Origin: Acidobacteriota bacterium
Lineage (GTDB): Bacteria; Acidobacteriota; Thermoanaerobaculia; Multivoradales; Multivoraceae
Direction of reading: 5' to 3'
DNA: 64,000 nt
Assembly (NCBI GenBank): GCA_026707545.1
Contig: JAPOWR010000001.1
Coordinates: 806,001 to 870,000 of the forward strand
In this document: piece after piece, positions 47,608-55,169 of the stretch
How the letters are laid out: each line of letters starts with the position of its first letter
Numbering within the stretch: the first letter of the stretch is position 1
The notes under the pieces: generated by a model
What the model saw: the letters and a program-made list of their open reading frames with translations, nothing else
What the model was told of the DNA's origin: nothing
The model's database searches: none
Translations under genes and position numbers: made by a program

Positions 47608-49054
47608 GCAGGCTCGCGCCGCCGCTGTTGCCTGCGTACTCGCTCCGCTCTCGCTGGCGCCTGCAGTCGCGGACGGGGTGGCGGAGAAGGGTGACCTGGA
47701 GGCGGCCGTAGCCTCCCGGGCTGACCTGCTCTGGGACGCGGCCAGAAAGATCTGGGAGTGGGCCGAGCCCGGTTACCAGGAAACGAGGTCGTCGGCCCTG
47801 CTCGCCTCCCTCGTCGAGGAGGCAGGATTCGAGGTCACACGCGGGGTCGCCGGGATTCCGACGAGCTTCGTTGCCTCCTTCGGGGCCGGTCGCCCCGTGA
47901 TCGCGATTCTCGCGGAGTTCGACGCTCTGCCGGGCTTGTCGCAGGATGCCGTTCCCACCCGTTCACCGCGCGAGGGACCGGACTGGGGCCACGCCTGCGG
48001 CCACCACCTGTTCGGCGCCGGCTCGCTCGGTGCCGCGCTGGCGGTTGCCGACGGCATCCGCAGCGGCGCCATCGGGGGTACGGTACGGCTCTACGGCACG
48101 CCCGCGGAGGAGGGAGGCGGCGCGAAGGCCTTCATGGCCCGGGCCGGTCTGTTCGACGATGTGGATGCGGTCCTCCACTGGCACCCGGGTGACGTGAACT
48201 CCGCCGGCGATCCGACGAACCTGGCCCGGGTAGCGGCGAAGTTCCGCTATCGCGGTCGCAGCGCCCATGCCGCGGCGTCTCCCGAGGCGGGTCGCTCTGC
48301 GCTCGACGCGGTGGCAATCCTGAACTACGGCGCCGAGCTGCTGCGCGAGCACACGCCGGACCGCAGCCGCATCCACCACGTGATCACCGCCGGCGGCGAC
48401 GCGCCGAACGTGGTGCCCGCGTTCGCCGAGGCGTACTACTACGTGCGCCATCCCGACATCGACGTCGCCCGTTCGATCTACGACCGGCTGGTGCTGGTGG
48501 CCGAAGGCGCGGCCCACGCCACGGAGACGGAACTCGAGATCGAGTTCCTGGGTGGCATCCACAACCTGTTGCCGAACGACACCCTGTCCAGGGTCTCGCT
48601 CGCGAACTTCCAGGGCCTCATCGACATGGAGTACACGGAAGCGGAGAAGGCGTGGGCCCGGAAGCTCCAGGAGTCGTTGCTCAAGCCGCGGCCGCTGGCT
48701 TCCGTATCGGAACTCCGCGACGACACCGGCAACACGACCCTCGGCTCGACCGATGTCGGCGACGTCTCCTGGGTGGCCCCGACGACGGGCATCCGGACGG
48801 CCTGCTGGGTGCCCGGCACGCCGGCCCACTCCTGGCAGGCGGTCGCCGCAGGCGGCACGACGATTGGCCGCCAGGGCATGCTGATGGCGGCCCGAGTGCT
48901 CGCCGCGACGGCCTGGGACCTGCTCGAGGATCCGTCGATCGTCGCGGCGGCGCGGGAGGAGCTCGACCGACGGCTGGCCGACCGCCCCTACCGGGCGGCG
49001 CTGGAGGAAGGCCAGCAGCCCCCGCTGGACTACCGCAAGGCGCCCGAACGGTAG
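47600..49054 (+). CDS. Exported M20-family amidohydrolase (AbgB-like)
   Basis: This is a 484-residue metallopeptidase-fold amidohydrolase with an N-terminal signal-like segment (ARAAAVACVLAPLSLAPAVADG). The metal-binding motif HACGHH (131-136) and the acidic cluster AILAEFDALPG are typical of aminobenzoyl-glutamate hydrolase/AbgB-like M20D enzymes. A dimerisation domain sits in the middle (about 205-320). The C-terminus has GTPAHSWQAVAAG. The ATG overlaps the upstream alcohol dehydrogenase by 8 nt. It probably hydrolyses an N-acyl or amide bond; the substrate is unknown. Confidence 0.9.
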   Translation: MRRQARAAAVACVLAPLSLAPAVADGVAEKGDLEAAVASRADLLWDAARKIWEWAEPGYQETRSSALLASLVEEAGFEVTRGVAGIPTSFVASFGAGRPVIAILAEFDALPGLSQDAVPTRSPREGPDWGHACGHHLFGAGSLGAALAVADGIRSGAIGGTVRLYGTPAEEGGGAKAFMARAGLFDDVDAVLHWHPGDVNSAGDPTNLARVAAKFRYRGRSAHAAASPEAGRSALDAVAILNYGAELLREHTPDRSRIHHVITAGGDAPNVVPAFAEAYYYVRHPDIDVARSIYDRLVLVAEGAAHATETELEIEFLGGIHNLLPNDTLSRVSLANFQGLIDMEYTEAEKAWARKLQESLLKPRPLASVSELRDDTGNTTLGSTDVGDVSWVAPTTGIRTACWVPGTPAHSWQAVAAGGTTIGRQGMLMAARVLAATAWDLLEDPSIVAAAREELDRRLADRPYRAALEEGQQPPLDYRKAPER

Positions 49055-49082
49055 CGTCACGGCGCCGGCGGGACGGCGCCCG

Positions 49083-50201
49083 TCACGCGTTGCGCCGAAA
49101 CCGGATGCCCGCGTGCAGGCTGATGTCGACGGCTGAGCCGTACTTGACCGTGTTGTTGGTGATGCTGAGGTAGGCGGAGCGGTGGAAGCCGCCGCGGGTT
49201 GGCTTGAGTTGGCGGGTCCAGCCAACGTCGATCAGCGTTGCCGTGACGCCGAGGATCGAGAGACTCAACTGGCGAAACGGGCTCTGCTGGTGGCGGAGTT
49301 GTAGAACGATCGAGGATCGTGGCCCGAGCGGACGCTCGCCTGCTACGGCGAAGGTGAAGATGTCCTGCGATGCGAGTGTGAGCAGTTCATGCTCCCCGAG
49401 GCGGGTGAAGCCGGCGTTGCCGTAGAGGGTCCAGCGGCGCCAGGGCCGGGTTGCCAGATACTGGACCGCTGCATCCACCGAACCGGTGCCGTAGAAGTCG
49501 TGCTCGCTGGCGGTGGGCAACTTGATTCGTACCTGGACGCCGTGATGCCAGACCTTCGACCGGCCGCCGAACCCCGATTTGAGCGAGACGATCGTCTCGC
49601 CCAGGCCCGGGCCGGGTTCGTCGAGGCGGATGAATCGCAGGCGGTCCCCGTAGCCGCCCGGTCCGTCACGCCGGAAGTACAGCCCGTACCCGTTCTGCAG
49701 CGACTGCGGCCGGCCGGACTGGCGGAAGCCGAAGAGGTCGTGGAAGCCTTCGATCACGGGGTCGAGGACGCCGCCGCCGGCGTCGACGATCGAGGTGCTG
49801 AGGCCGAGTTCGTGCCTGCTGCCCATGCGGCGCCGCACGTCGATCGTCAGCCGGTGAACTTCGGTGTCGGCGAAGTAGATCCCCTCGAAGCCGGGCCAGG
49901 GAGCGATGCCGTCGAGTTCCTCGAACGTCACCGGGCCGCGCTCCGTCCGCGCCTCGATGACTTCGGAGACGGACGGCGAACGCAGCCAGAAGCTGGAGAG
50001 TGCCAGGGATGCGGTGACCTGCCAGCGTCCGTTCCCGGGCCGCACTTCGGGTGGCGCCTCGACCGGCAGGCTTAAGAAACCCGAACCGCCGCCCAGCCAG
50101 GCCTCCGCCACCGGCAGAGGTCCGAACCGATGGTCATCGGCCCAGGCCGCGGCCGCCAGCGGCAGTGCCGCTGCGGCGAGAACGGTCCCGCGAAGCGACA
50201 G
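49083..50201 (-). CDS. Outer-membrane beta-barrel protein, DUF3187-like
   Basis: This is about 372 residues, convergent with the M20 gene. Its N-terminus is a signal peptide (SLRGTVLAAAALPLAAAAWADD) followed by HRFGPLPVAEAWLGGG, the FGPLPV hallmark of DUF3187 proteins. The remainder is beta-strand-rich, with alternating pattern and Arg/Gly turns (RRMGSRHELGLSTSIVDAG, FTRLGEHELL). No ATG, GTG or TTG lies near the signal peptide in frame. I therefore place the start at a CTG (50201), 1 nt beyond the stop of the upstream molybdenum hydroxylase gene. The start is uncertain, and a longer frame runs back into that gene. Confidence 0.68.
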   Translation of the reverse strand: MSLRGTVLAAAALPLAAAAWADDHRFGPLPVAEAWLGGGSGFLSLPVEAPPEVRPGNGRWQVTASLALSSFWLRSPSVSEVIEARTERGPVTFEELDGIAPWPGFEGIYFADTEVHRLTIDVRRRMGSRHELGLSTSIVDAGGGVLDPVIEGFHDLFGFRQSGRPQSLQNGYGLYFRRDGPGGYGDRLRFIRLDEPGPGLGETIVSLKSGFGGRSKVWHHGVQVRIKLPTASEHDFYGTGSVDAAVQYLATRPWRRWTLYGNAGFTRLGEHELLTLASQDIFTFAVAGERPLGPRSSIVLQLRHQQSPFRQLSLSILGVTATLIDVGWTRQLKPTRGGFHRSAYLSITNNTVKYGSAVDISLHAGIRFRRNA

Positions 50202-50202
50202 G

Positions 50203-52551
50203 TTACTGCGCCGCTCCGGCCGCCTGGATTGCCTGCCAGACTCGCTCCGGCTTGGCCGGCATGTCGATGTTCGTGATGCCGAGCGGCCGCAGCGCGTCGA
50301 CGATCGCGTTGACCACGCAGGGCGTCGATCCGATGGTGCCCAGTTCGCCGATGCCCTTGGCGCCAAGCGGGTTCACATCCGTCGGCGTGACCGTGTTGTC
50401 CAGCACCATGCGCGGGAAGTGCTTGGCCCGCGGCACGGCGTAGTCCATCAGGGTCCCTGAAAGAAGCTGTCCGCCCTCGTCGTACTGGACCTCTTCCCAC
50501 ATCGCCTGGCCGATGCCCTGGACGACGCCGCCGATCCGCTGGCCGTCGGCCAGCATCGGATTGATCACGACGCCGAAGTCATCGACCGCCACGTAGCGCT
50601 GGATCTCGATCTGGCCACTCTCGGGATCGACCTCGACCTGGCACAGGTGGGCGCCGAAGGGGAAGGTCGTTCCCGGCGGTTCGAAGCGGGCGACCGCCTC
50701 GAGGCCGGGCTCCTCGCCCGGGACGGCGACGTTCCAGAGATGGGCCATCTCGGCGACCTGGCGGAAAGTCAGCTTCCGGTCGGAGCCTTTGACCGTGAAC
50801 TCGCCGTCCTCGTAGTCGATCTGGTCGACGGGCGCGTCGAGATGGTGGGCCGCGATGCGTGTCGCCTTGGCGTGGACCTTGGTCAGGGCCATGTGGAGCG
50901 CCGCGCCGCCGACGGCGATGCCGCGGCTGCCGAAGGTGCCGACTCCGTGCTGGACCTGATCCGTGTCACCGTGGACCACGACGACGTCGTCGAGACCGAC
51001 GCCGAAGGCGTCCGAGACCATCTGGGCGAAGGCCGTCTCCTGGCCCTGGCCGTGCGGCGACACGCCGGTGTAGACCGTCACGTTGCCGCTGGGCTCGACC
51101 CGAACGGTCGCGCTCTCCCAGGTACCCATCCGCTGGTGCGGCGCGGTGCCGCCCGAAGGACCGATGCCGCAGACCTCCGTGAAGGCGGCGACCCCGATGC
51201 CGACCAGTCGGCCGTCGTCGCGCGCCTGCCGTTGCGCTTCGCGCGCGTCGTCGTAGCCCACGAGTTCGATCATCCGGTCCAGCGTCTTGTCGTAGTCGCC
51301 GCTGTCGTAGACCGCGCCCGAGGCGGTGGTGTGGGGGAAGGCGTCCTTGTCGACGAAGTTCCGCCGCCGCACGGCGACTGGGTCGAGGCCGGTTGCCGCC
51401 GCCACCTCGTCCATCACCCGCTCGATGATGTAGGCGGCTTCGGGGCGCCCGGCGCCGCGGTAAGCCTCGGTCGCCATCGTGTTCGTGTAGACGGCGAAGG
51501 TCTCCCAGGCGACCGCCTTGATGTCGTAGCAGCCGCAGGACATCGTGTGCGTCGAGAGCGCGATGAACGGACCGTAGAAGGACCGCCAGGCGCCGAGCTC
51601 GGAAATCGTCTGGCCCTTGAGCGCCAGCACGCGGCCATCGTTCTGGAAGGCGACCTCGATCTTCTCGACGTGGCCTCGGCCGTGGGTCATGCCGAGAAGG
51701 TTCTCGGTCCGGGTCTCGGACCACTTGACCGGCCGGCGCAGCTCCCGGGACACCCAGCAGAGGAGAGGATCCTCGGGATAGGTCGGTATCTTCGCGCCGA
51801 ATCCTCCGCCGACCTCCGGTGCGATCGCGCGGATGCGGATCTCGGGGATCCGCAGGCACATCGCGACCTGCTGCTTGACGAAGTGGGGTGCCTGGTTCGA
51901 GGTCCAGATCGTCAGCTTGCCGGGGCCCTCCTCCCAGTGCGCGCAGATCGCGCGGCCCTCCATCGGGAAGGGGGCGACACGCTGGTTGAGCAGGCGCATC
52001 GAGAGGGTCTGGTCGGCCTGCTCAAAGAGCTTGTCCGCTTCCGGGTTGGGAATCGGAACCTGGATGCAGATGTTGCTGTCGAGCTCCTCGTAGACCTTGG
52101 GCGCGTCCGGCGCCATCGCGGCTTCGACGTCGACCACGGCTTCTCGCGGCTCGATGTCGACCTCGACCAGGCTTGCGGCGTCCCGTGCCGCGTACGGCGT
52201 TTCGGCGACCACCACGGCGACCGGCTGGCCGACGTGGAGGACCCGGCCGTCCGCCAGCAGCGGGTGATCCGCCTTTCCCATTCCCGGCATCTCGGCTCCG
52301 ACGGGACTCGGCCCGACCTGTCCGTCCATGTCGGCGTAGGTGTAAACGGCGACCACTCCGGGATGGTCGGCCGCGGCGGTCGTGTCGATGGAGTGGATGG
52401 CGCCGGCGGGGAAGTCGCTGCGCACGAAGGCGGCGTACGTCATGCCGGGCAGCTTGACGTCGTCCGTGTAGGTGCCGAGGCCGCGGATCAGGCGTGGGTC
52501 CTCGCGGCGCTTGATGGCCTTGCCGACGGAGTTCGGACGGAACGCGACCAT
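50203..52551 (-). CDS. Molybdenum hydroxylase large subunit (CoxL-type, form II)
   Basis: This is a 782-residue molybdopterin-binding subunit of the xanthine dehydrogenase/CO dehydrogenase family, which hydroxylates aldehydes, purines or N-heterocycles. The active-site loop reads AYRGAGRPEA (363-372), the form II type, unlike the AYRCSFR of true CO dehydrogenase. The catalytic glutamate is in GIGELGTIG (E736). FGAKIPTYPEDP and the moco-binding GQGQETAF segment are present. The gene starts 1 nt after the small subunit (TGATG). No FAD-binding medium subunit is encoded beside it, so electrons may go to another acceptor, or the medium subunit lies elsewhere. Confidence 0.93.
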   Translation of the reverse strand: MVAFRPNSVGKAIKRREDPRLIRGLGTYTDDVKLPGMTYAAFVRSDFPAGAIHSIDTTAAADHPGVVAVYTYADMDGQVGPSPVGAEMPGMGKADHPLLADGRVLHVGQPVAVVVAETPYAARDAASLVEVDIEPREAVVDVEAAMAPDAPKVYEELDSNICIQVPIPNPEADKLFEQADQTLSMRLLNQRVAPFPMEGRAICAHWEEGPGKLTIWTSNQAPHFVKQQVAMCLRIPEIRIRAIAPEVGGGFGAKIPTYPEDPLLCWVSRELRRPVKWSETRTENLLGMTHGRGHVEKIEVAFQNDGRVLALKGQTISELGAWRSFYGPFIALSTHTMSCGCYDIKAVAWETFAVYTNTMATEAYRGAGRPEAAYIIERVMDEVAAATGLDPVAVRRRNFVDKDAFPHTTASGAVYDSGDYDKTLDRMIELVGYDDAREAQRQARDDGRLVGIGVAAFTEVCGIGPSGGTAPHQRMGTWESATVRVEPSGNVTVYTGVSPHGQGQETAFAQMVSDAFGVGLDDVVVVHGDTDQVQHGVGTFGSRGIAVGGAALHMALTKVHAKATRIAAHHLDAPVDQIDYEDGEFTVKGSDRKLTFRQVAEMAHLWNVAVPGEEPGLEAVARFEPPGTTFPFGAHLCQVEVDPESGQIEIQRYVAVDDFGVVINPMLADGQRIGGVVQGIGQAMWEEVQYDEGGQLLSGTLMDYAVPRAKHFPRMVLDNTVTPTDVNPLGAKGIGELGTIGSTPCVVNAIVDALRPLGITNIDMPAKPERVWQAIQAAGAAQ

Positions 52552-53033
52552 CAGACCGCCCCCGCGACTTCGGCCGCGTGCTGAATCGCGTCGACGATCT
52601 GCTGATAGCCGGTACAGCGGCAGATGTTGCCGTCGATCGCTTCCCGGATCTCATCCTCGGTCGGATTCGGGTTGTCGTCCAGCAGTTGTTTCGCCGCCAT
52701 GATCATCCCCGGCGTGCAGTACCCGCACTGAAGGCCGTGTTTCTCCCAGAACCCGAGCTGAAGCGGATGCAGGTTGTTCGCGTCCGCGGCGAGGCCCTCG
52801 ATCGTCGTCACTTCCTGGCCGTCGGCCTGGACCGCCAGTAGGGTGCAGCTCTTCACGGCGCGGCCGTTCAGATGCACGGTGCAGGCGCCGCAGAGCGTGC
52901 TCTCGCAGCCGATGTGGACTCCGGTGAGATCGAGTTCCTCGCGCAGGAAGTGGACCAGCAGCGTGCGCGGCTCGACGGCGCACTCGTGTTTGCTGCCGTT
53001 GACGGTGATGGAAACGGGGACGGATCCTGGCAT
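52551..53033 (-). CDS. Molybdenum hydroxylase small 2Fe-2S subunit
   Basis: This is a 160-residue ferredoxin-type subunit that accepts electrons from the molybdenum centre. Two 2Fe-2S clusters are evident: C43, C48, C51 and C63 ([14 protein letters not shown]...C) and C103, C106, C138 and C140 ([10 protein letters not shown] and ICRCTGY). The length is normal for CoxS. Its stop and the large-subunit start share one base (TGATG), so translation is coupled. The order small-then-large, without a medium subunit, resembles isoquinoline 1-oxidoreductase-type enzymes. Confidence 0.94.
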   Translation of the reverse strand: MPGSVPVSITVNGSKHECAVEPRTLLVHFLREELDLTGVHIGCESTLCGACTVHLNGRAVKSCTLLAVQADGQEVTTIEGLAADANNLHPLQLGFWEKHGLQCGYCTPGMIMAAKQLLDDNPNPTEDEIREAIDGNICRCTGYQQIVDAIQHAAEVAGAV

Positions 53034-53143
53034 CGATGCTCCTGTCGGTTCGGGTGTTGTGGCGGCGGCATGGTATCGCAGCGTGGCCGGGATATGATGC
53101 CGTCACCCTCAGACGAAACGCCTCTTGGATCAGGGAGCCCGAC

Positions 53144-54181
53144 ATGAAGAAGTCGCTCATCGCTACCGCCGTGCTGGTTGGGTTCGTCGTCGCCGCATCC
53201 ACGGTCGTCGCCGCCGAAGACGGCATCAAGCGGACCGCCGACGGCAAGCCGGACTTCACCGGCGTCTACGACATCTCCAGCATCACGCCGTTCGCCAGGC
53301 CCAAGCAGTTCGGCGACAAGCTGACCCTCACCGTCGAGGAGGCGCAGGCGAACGCGAAGTCGCGTGCCGACAGGAACGCCGCCCAGGACGCTCCGAGCGC
53401 TTCGGCTGGCGAGCGCGCGGCGCCCGAGAAGGGCGGCAACGTGGGCGCCTACAACAACTTCTGGTTCGAGTGGGGCAGCCAGAACTACATGATCGACGGC
53501 AAGTACCGGACATCGGTGCTCGTCGATCCCCCGAACGGCCAGATGCCGGCGATGACCGAGGAGGGCAAGGCCCGAGCGGCGGCCGCGCCCAAGTTCGCGT
53601 GGCCGAACAAGGGCTACGCCTGGTGGCTCGAGACTGGCGATATCCCGTACGACGGCCCGGAAACGAACATCGTCGGTGTGCGCTGCCTCTACCAGCCGAC
53701 GGCCTCGGTCGCGATTCGCCCGCTGCCGTACAACAACGTGAAGACGATCGTCCAGACCGAAGACCACTTCATGATCATGATCGAGTGGATGCACTGGACC
53801 CGGGTCGTCCGGATCGGCGGCGAGCACATGCCGGCGGAGTACACGTCGCTGAGCGGCGACTCGATCGGCTGGTGGGAAGGCGACACGCTGGTCGTCGAGA
53901 CGACGAACTTCCGCGACATGCCCGACCTTCGCGGCAAGGGCGTGCGGGTGGTCGAGCGGTTCAGCCCGAACGACGGCGACAGCCTGCTCTACAGCTTCAC
54001 GGTCGAGAACCCCGAGTACGAGGCCCCGTACAGCGGCGAGTTGCCTTGGGCGAAGACGACGGGGAAGAGCTACGAGTACGCCTGCCACGAGGGCAACTAC
54101 GCGGCGGGCAACACGCTGCGCGGCGCCCGTCTGCTCGAGGCGGAGTACGAGAAGGGGCAGTCGAGCTCCGGCCAGGAGTAG
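53144..54181 (+). CDS. Secreted protein of unknown function
   Basis: This is a 345-residue protein from the ATG at 53144, preceded by AGGGAG. The signal peptide is MKKSLIATAVLVGFVVAAST followed by VVAA. Mature segments such as TADGKPDFTGVYD, MHWTRVVRIGGEHMP and GWWEGDTLVVETTNFRDMP define a family I have seen repeatedly in acidobacterial-type genomes without a known role. It has no obvious catalytic motif. A candidate -10 box (TATGAT, 53093-53098) lies about 46 nt upstream of the start. It converges with the MoxR gene, with 6 nt between stops. Confidence 0.8.
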   Translation: MKKSLIATAVLVGFVVAASTVVAAEDGIKRTADGKPDFTGVYDISSITPFARPKQFGDKLTLTVEEAQANAKSRADRNAAQDAPSASAGERAAPEKGGNVGAYNNFWFEWGSQNYMIDGKYRTSVLVDPPNGQMPAMTEEGKARAAAAPKFAWPNKGYAWWLETGDIPYDGPETNIVGVRCLYQPTASVAIRPLPYNNVKTIVQTEDHFMIMIEWMHWTRVVRIGGEHMPAEYTSLSGDSIGWWEGDTLVVETTNFRDMPDLRGKGVRVVERFSPNDGDSLLYSFTVENPEYEAPYSGELPWAKTTGKSYEYACHEGNYAAGNTLRGARLLEAEYEKGQSSSGQE

Positions 54182-54187
54182 GTCCGG

Positions 54188-55156
54188 CTAGACCGCCTGG
54201 ATCTGCCGGCTTACCCGTCCGATGATCCGGGGAAGCGCCTCGTGCGCCTCCGGCGGCACGCGGAAGGTCGTCATCCAGGACAGGGCGGCGAGATCCGCAA
54301 GGTCGACGGAATCCCGGCCTTCCAGCAGCGCCGTACCGCGAAGGATCTTGATCGCCTTGACCAGGAAGGTTCGGTCGGTGAGCAGCGAGTTCGTCTCGTT
54401 GCACTCGAACTCCAGAACGAGGGTGCGCAGCACGTCGAGCAGCGCCGCGCGTACCGCCGCTCCGACTTCGACCTCGACCATCCGCTGGTTCAGCGTGTCG
54501 AGGGTGGCGCGGTCGGTGACGGGTTCCGGATCGGGCTGTTCGACCACTGAACCGGCGGCGAAGCGGTCGATGAGCGTCTTCGCCTCGTCGACGCCGCTCT
54601 GAATGAGGCCGGAGACCCGCAACTGGAGGGCGAACCGGTCGAGGTTCGCAGGGTCGAGCGGTTCGTTGTAGTACTCGTCGTCCATCGGATTGCCGGTCGC
54701 GATGGCGGCCATCAGCGGAATCGGCTCGGCGCCGAAGCGGCGCTCGTTCAGAATCCGGAGAAGCACGTTCAGCGCCTCTCCGGGAGCGCGGGAGATGTCG
54801 TCGAGCACGGCCACCTCGGCGGTCAGGAGTCCGCCGGGCTCGATCCGCTGGTGGATCCGCTCCGCTTCGCCCCCGGTTCCCGCCGCGCCGCCGTCCGTCT
54901 TGACCTTGCGGCGCTCCAGCACGATGTCGCCGACGAGCTCGGCGAGCCGCGTGTCGCGGTGCAACTGGTAGAAGAAGAAGTCGAGTTCGGATCCCTTTGC
55001 CGCGACCTCGGCCAGCCGGGTCTTGGCGGTGCCCGGCGGCCCCTCGACGTAGATGTGCTCCCGCGTGATCAGCGCGAGAAGCAGGGCCGTCTTCACCTCG
55101 TCGTGGCCGACGACGTGGTGGTCGAGCAGGTCGCGGAGGGGGGTCAGGTCGCTCAC
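54188..55156 (-). CDS. MoxR-family AAA ATPase
   Basis: This is a 322-residue AAA+ ATPase of the MoxR family, which commonly assists VWA-domain proteins in assembling metalloenzymes or complexes. Walker A is GPPGTAKT (39-46). The Walker B segment reads VAVLDDISRAPGE (D119, D120) where the family usually has DE. Sensor 1 is ATGNP, and LDRFALQL carries the arginine finger region. It follows the larger AAA-VWA gene by 13 nt on the same strand. Confidence 0.93.
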   Translation of the reverse strand: MSDLTPLRDLLDHHVVGHDEVKTALLLALITREHIYVEGPPGTAKTRLAEVAAKGSELDFFFYQLHRDTRLAELVGDIVLERRKVKTDGGAAGTGGEAERIHQRIEPGGLLTAEVAVLDDISRAPGEALNVLLRILNERRFGAEPIPLMAAIATGNPMDDEYYNEPLDPANLDRFALQLRVSGLIQSGVDEAKTLIDRFAAGSVVEQPDPEPVTDRATLDTLNQRMVEVEVGAAVRAALLDVLRTLVLEFECNETNSLLTDRTFLVKAIKILRGTALLEGRDSVDLADLAALSWMTTFRVPPEAHEALPRIIGRVSRQIQAV

Positions 55157-55169
55157 GGAACGCGCGACT

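Noticed and set aside
44697..47711. Plus-strand frame of 1004 codons across ggt and the alcohol dehydrogenase
   Set aside because: It is antisense to ggt and out of frame with the dehydrogenase; neither part has a recognisable motif.
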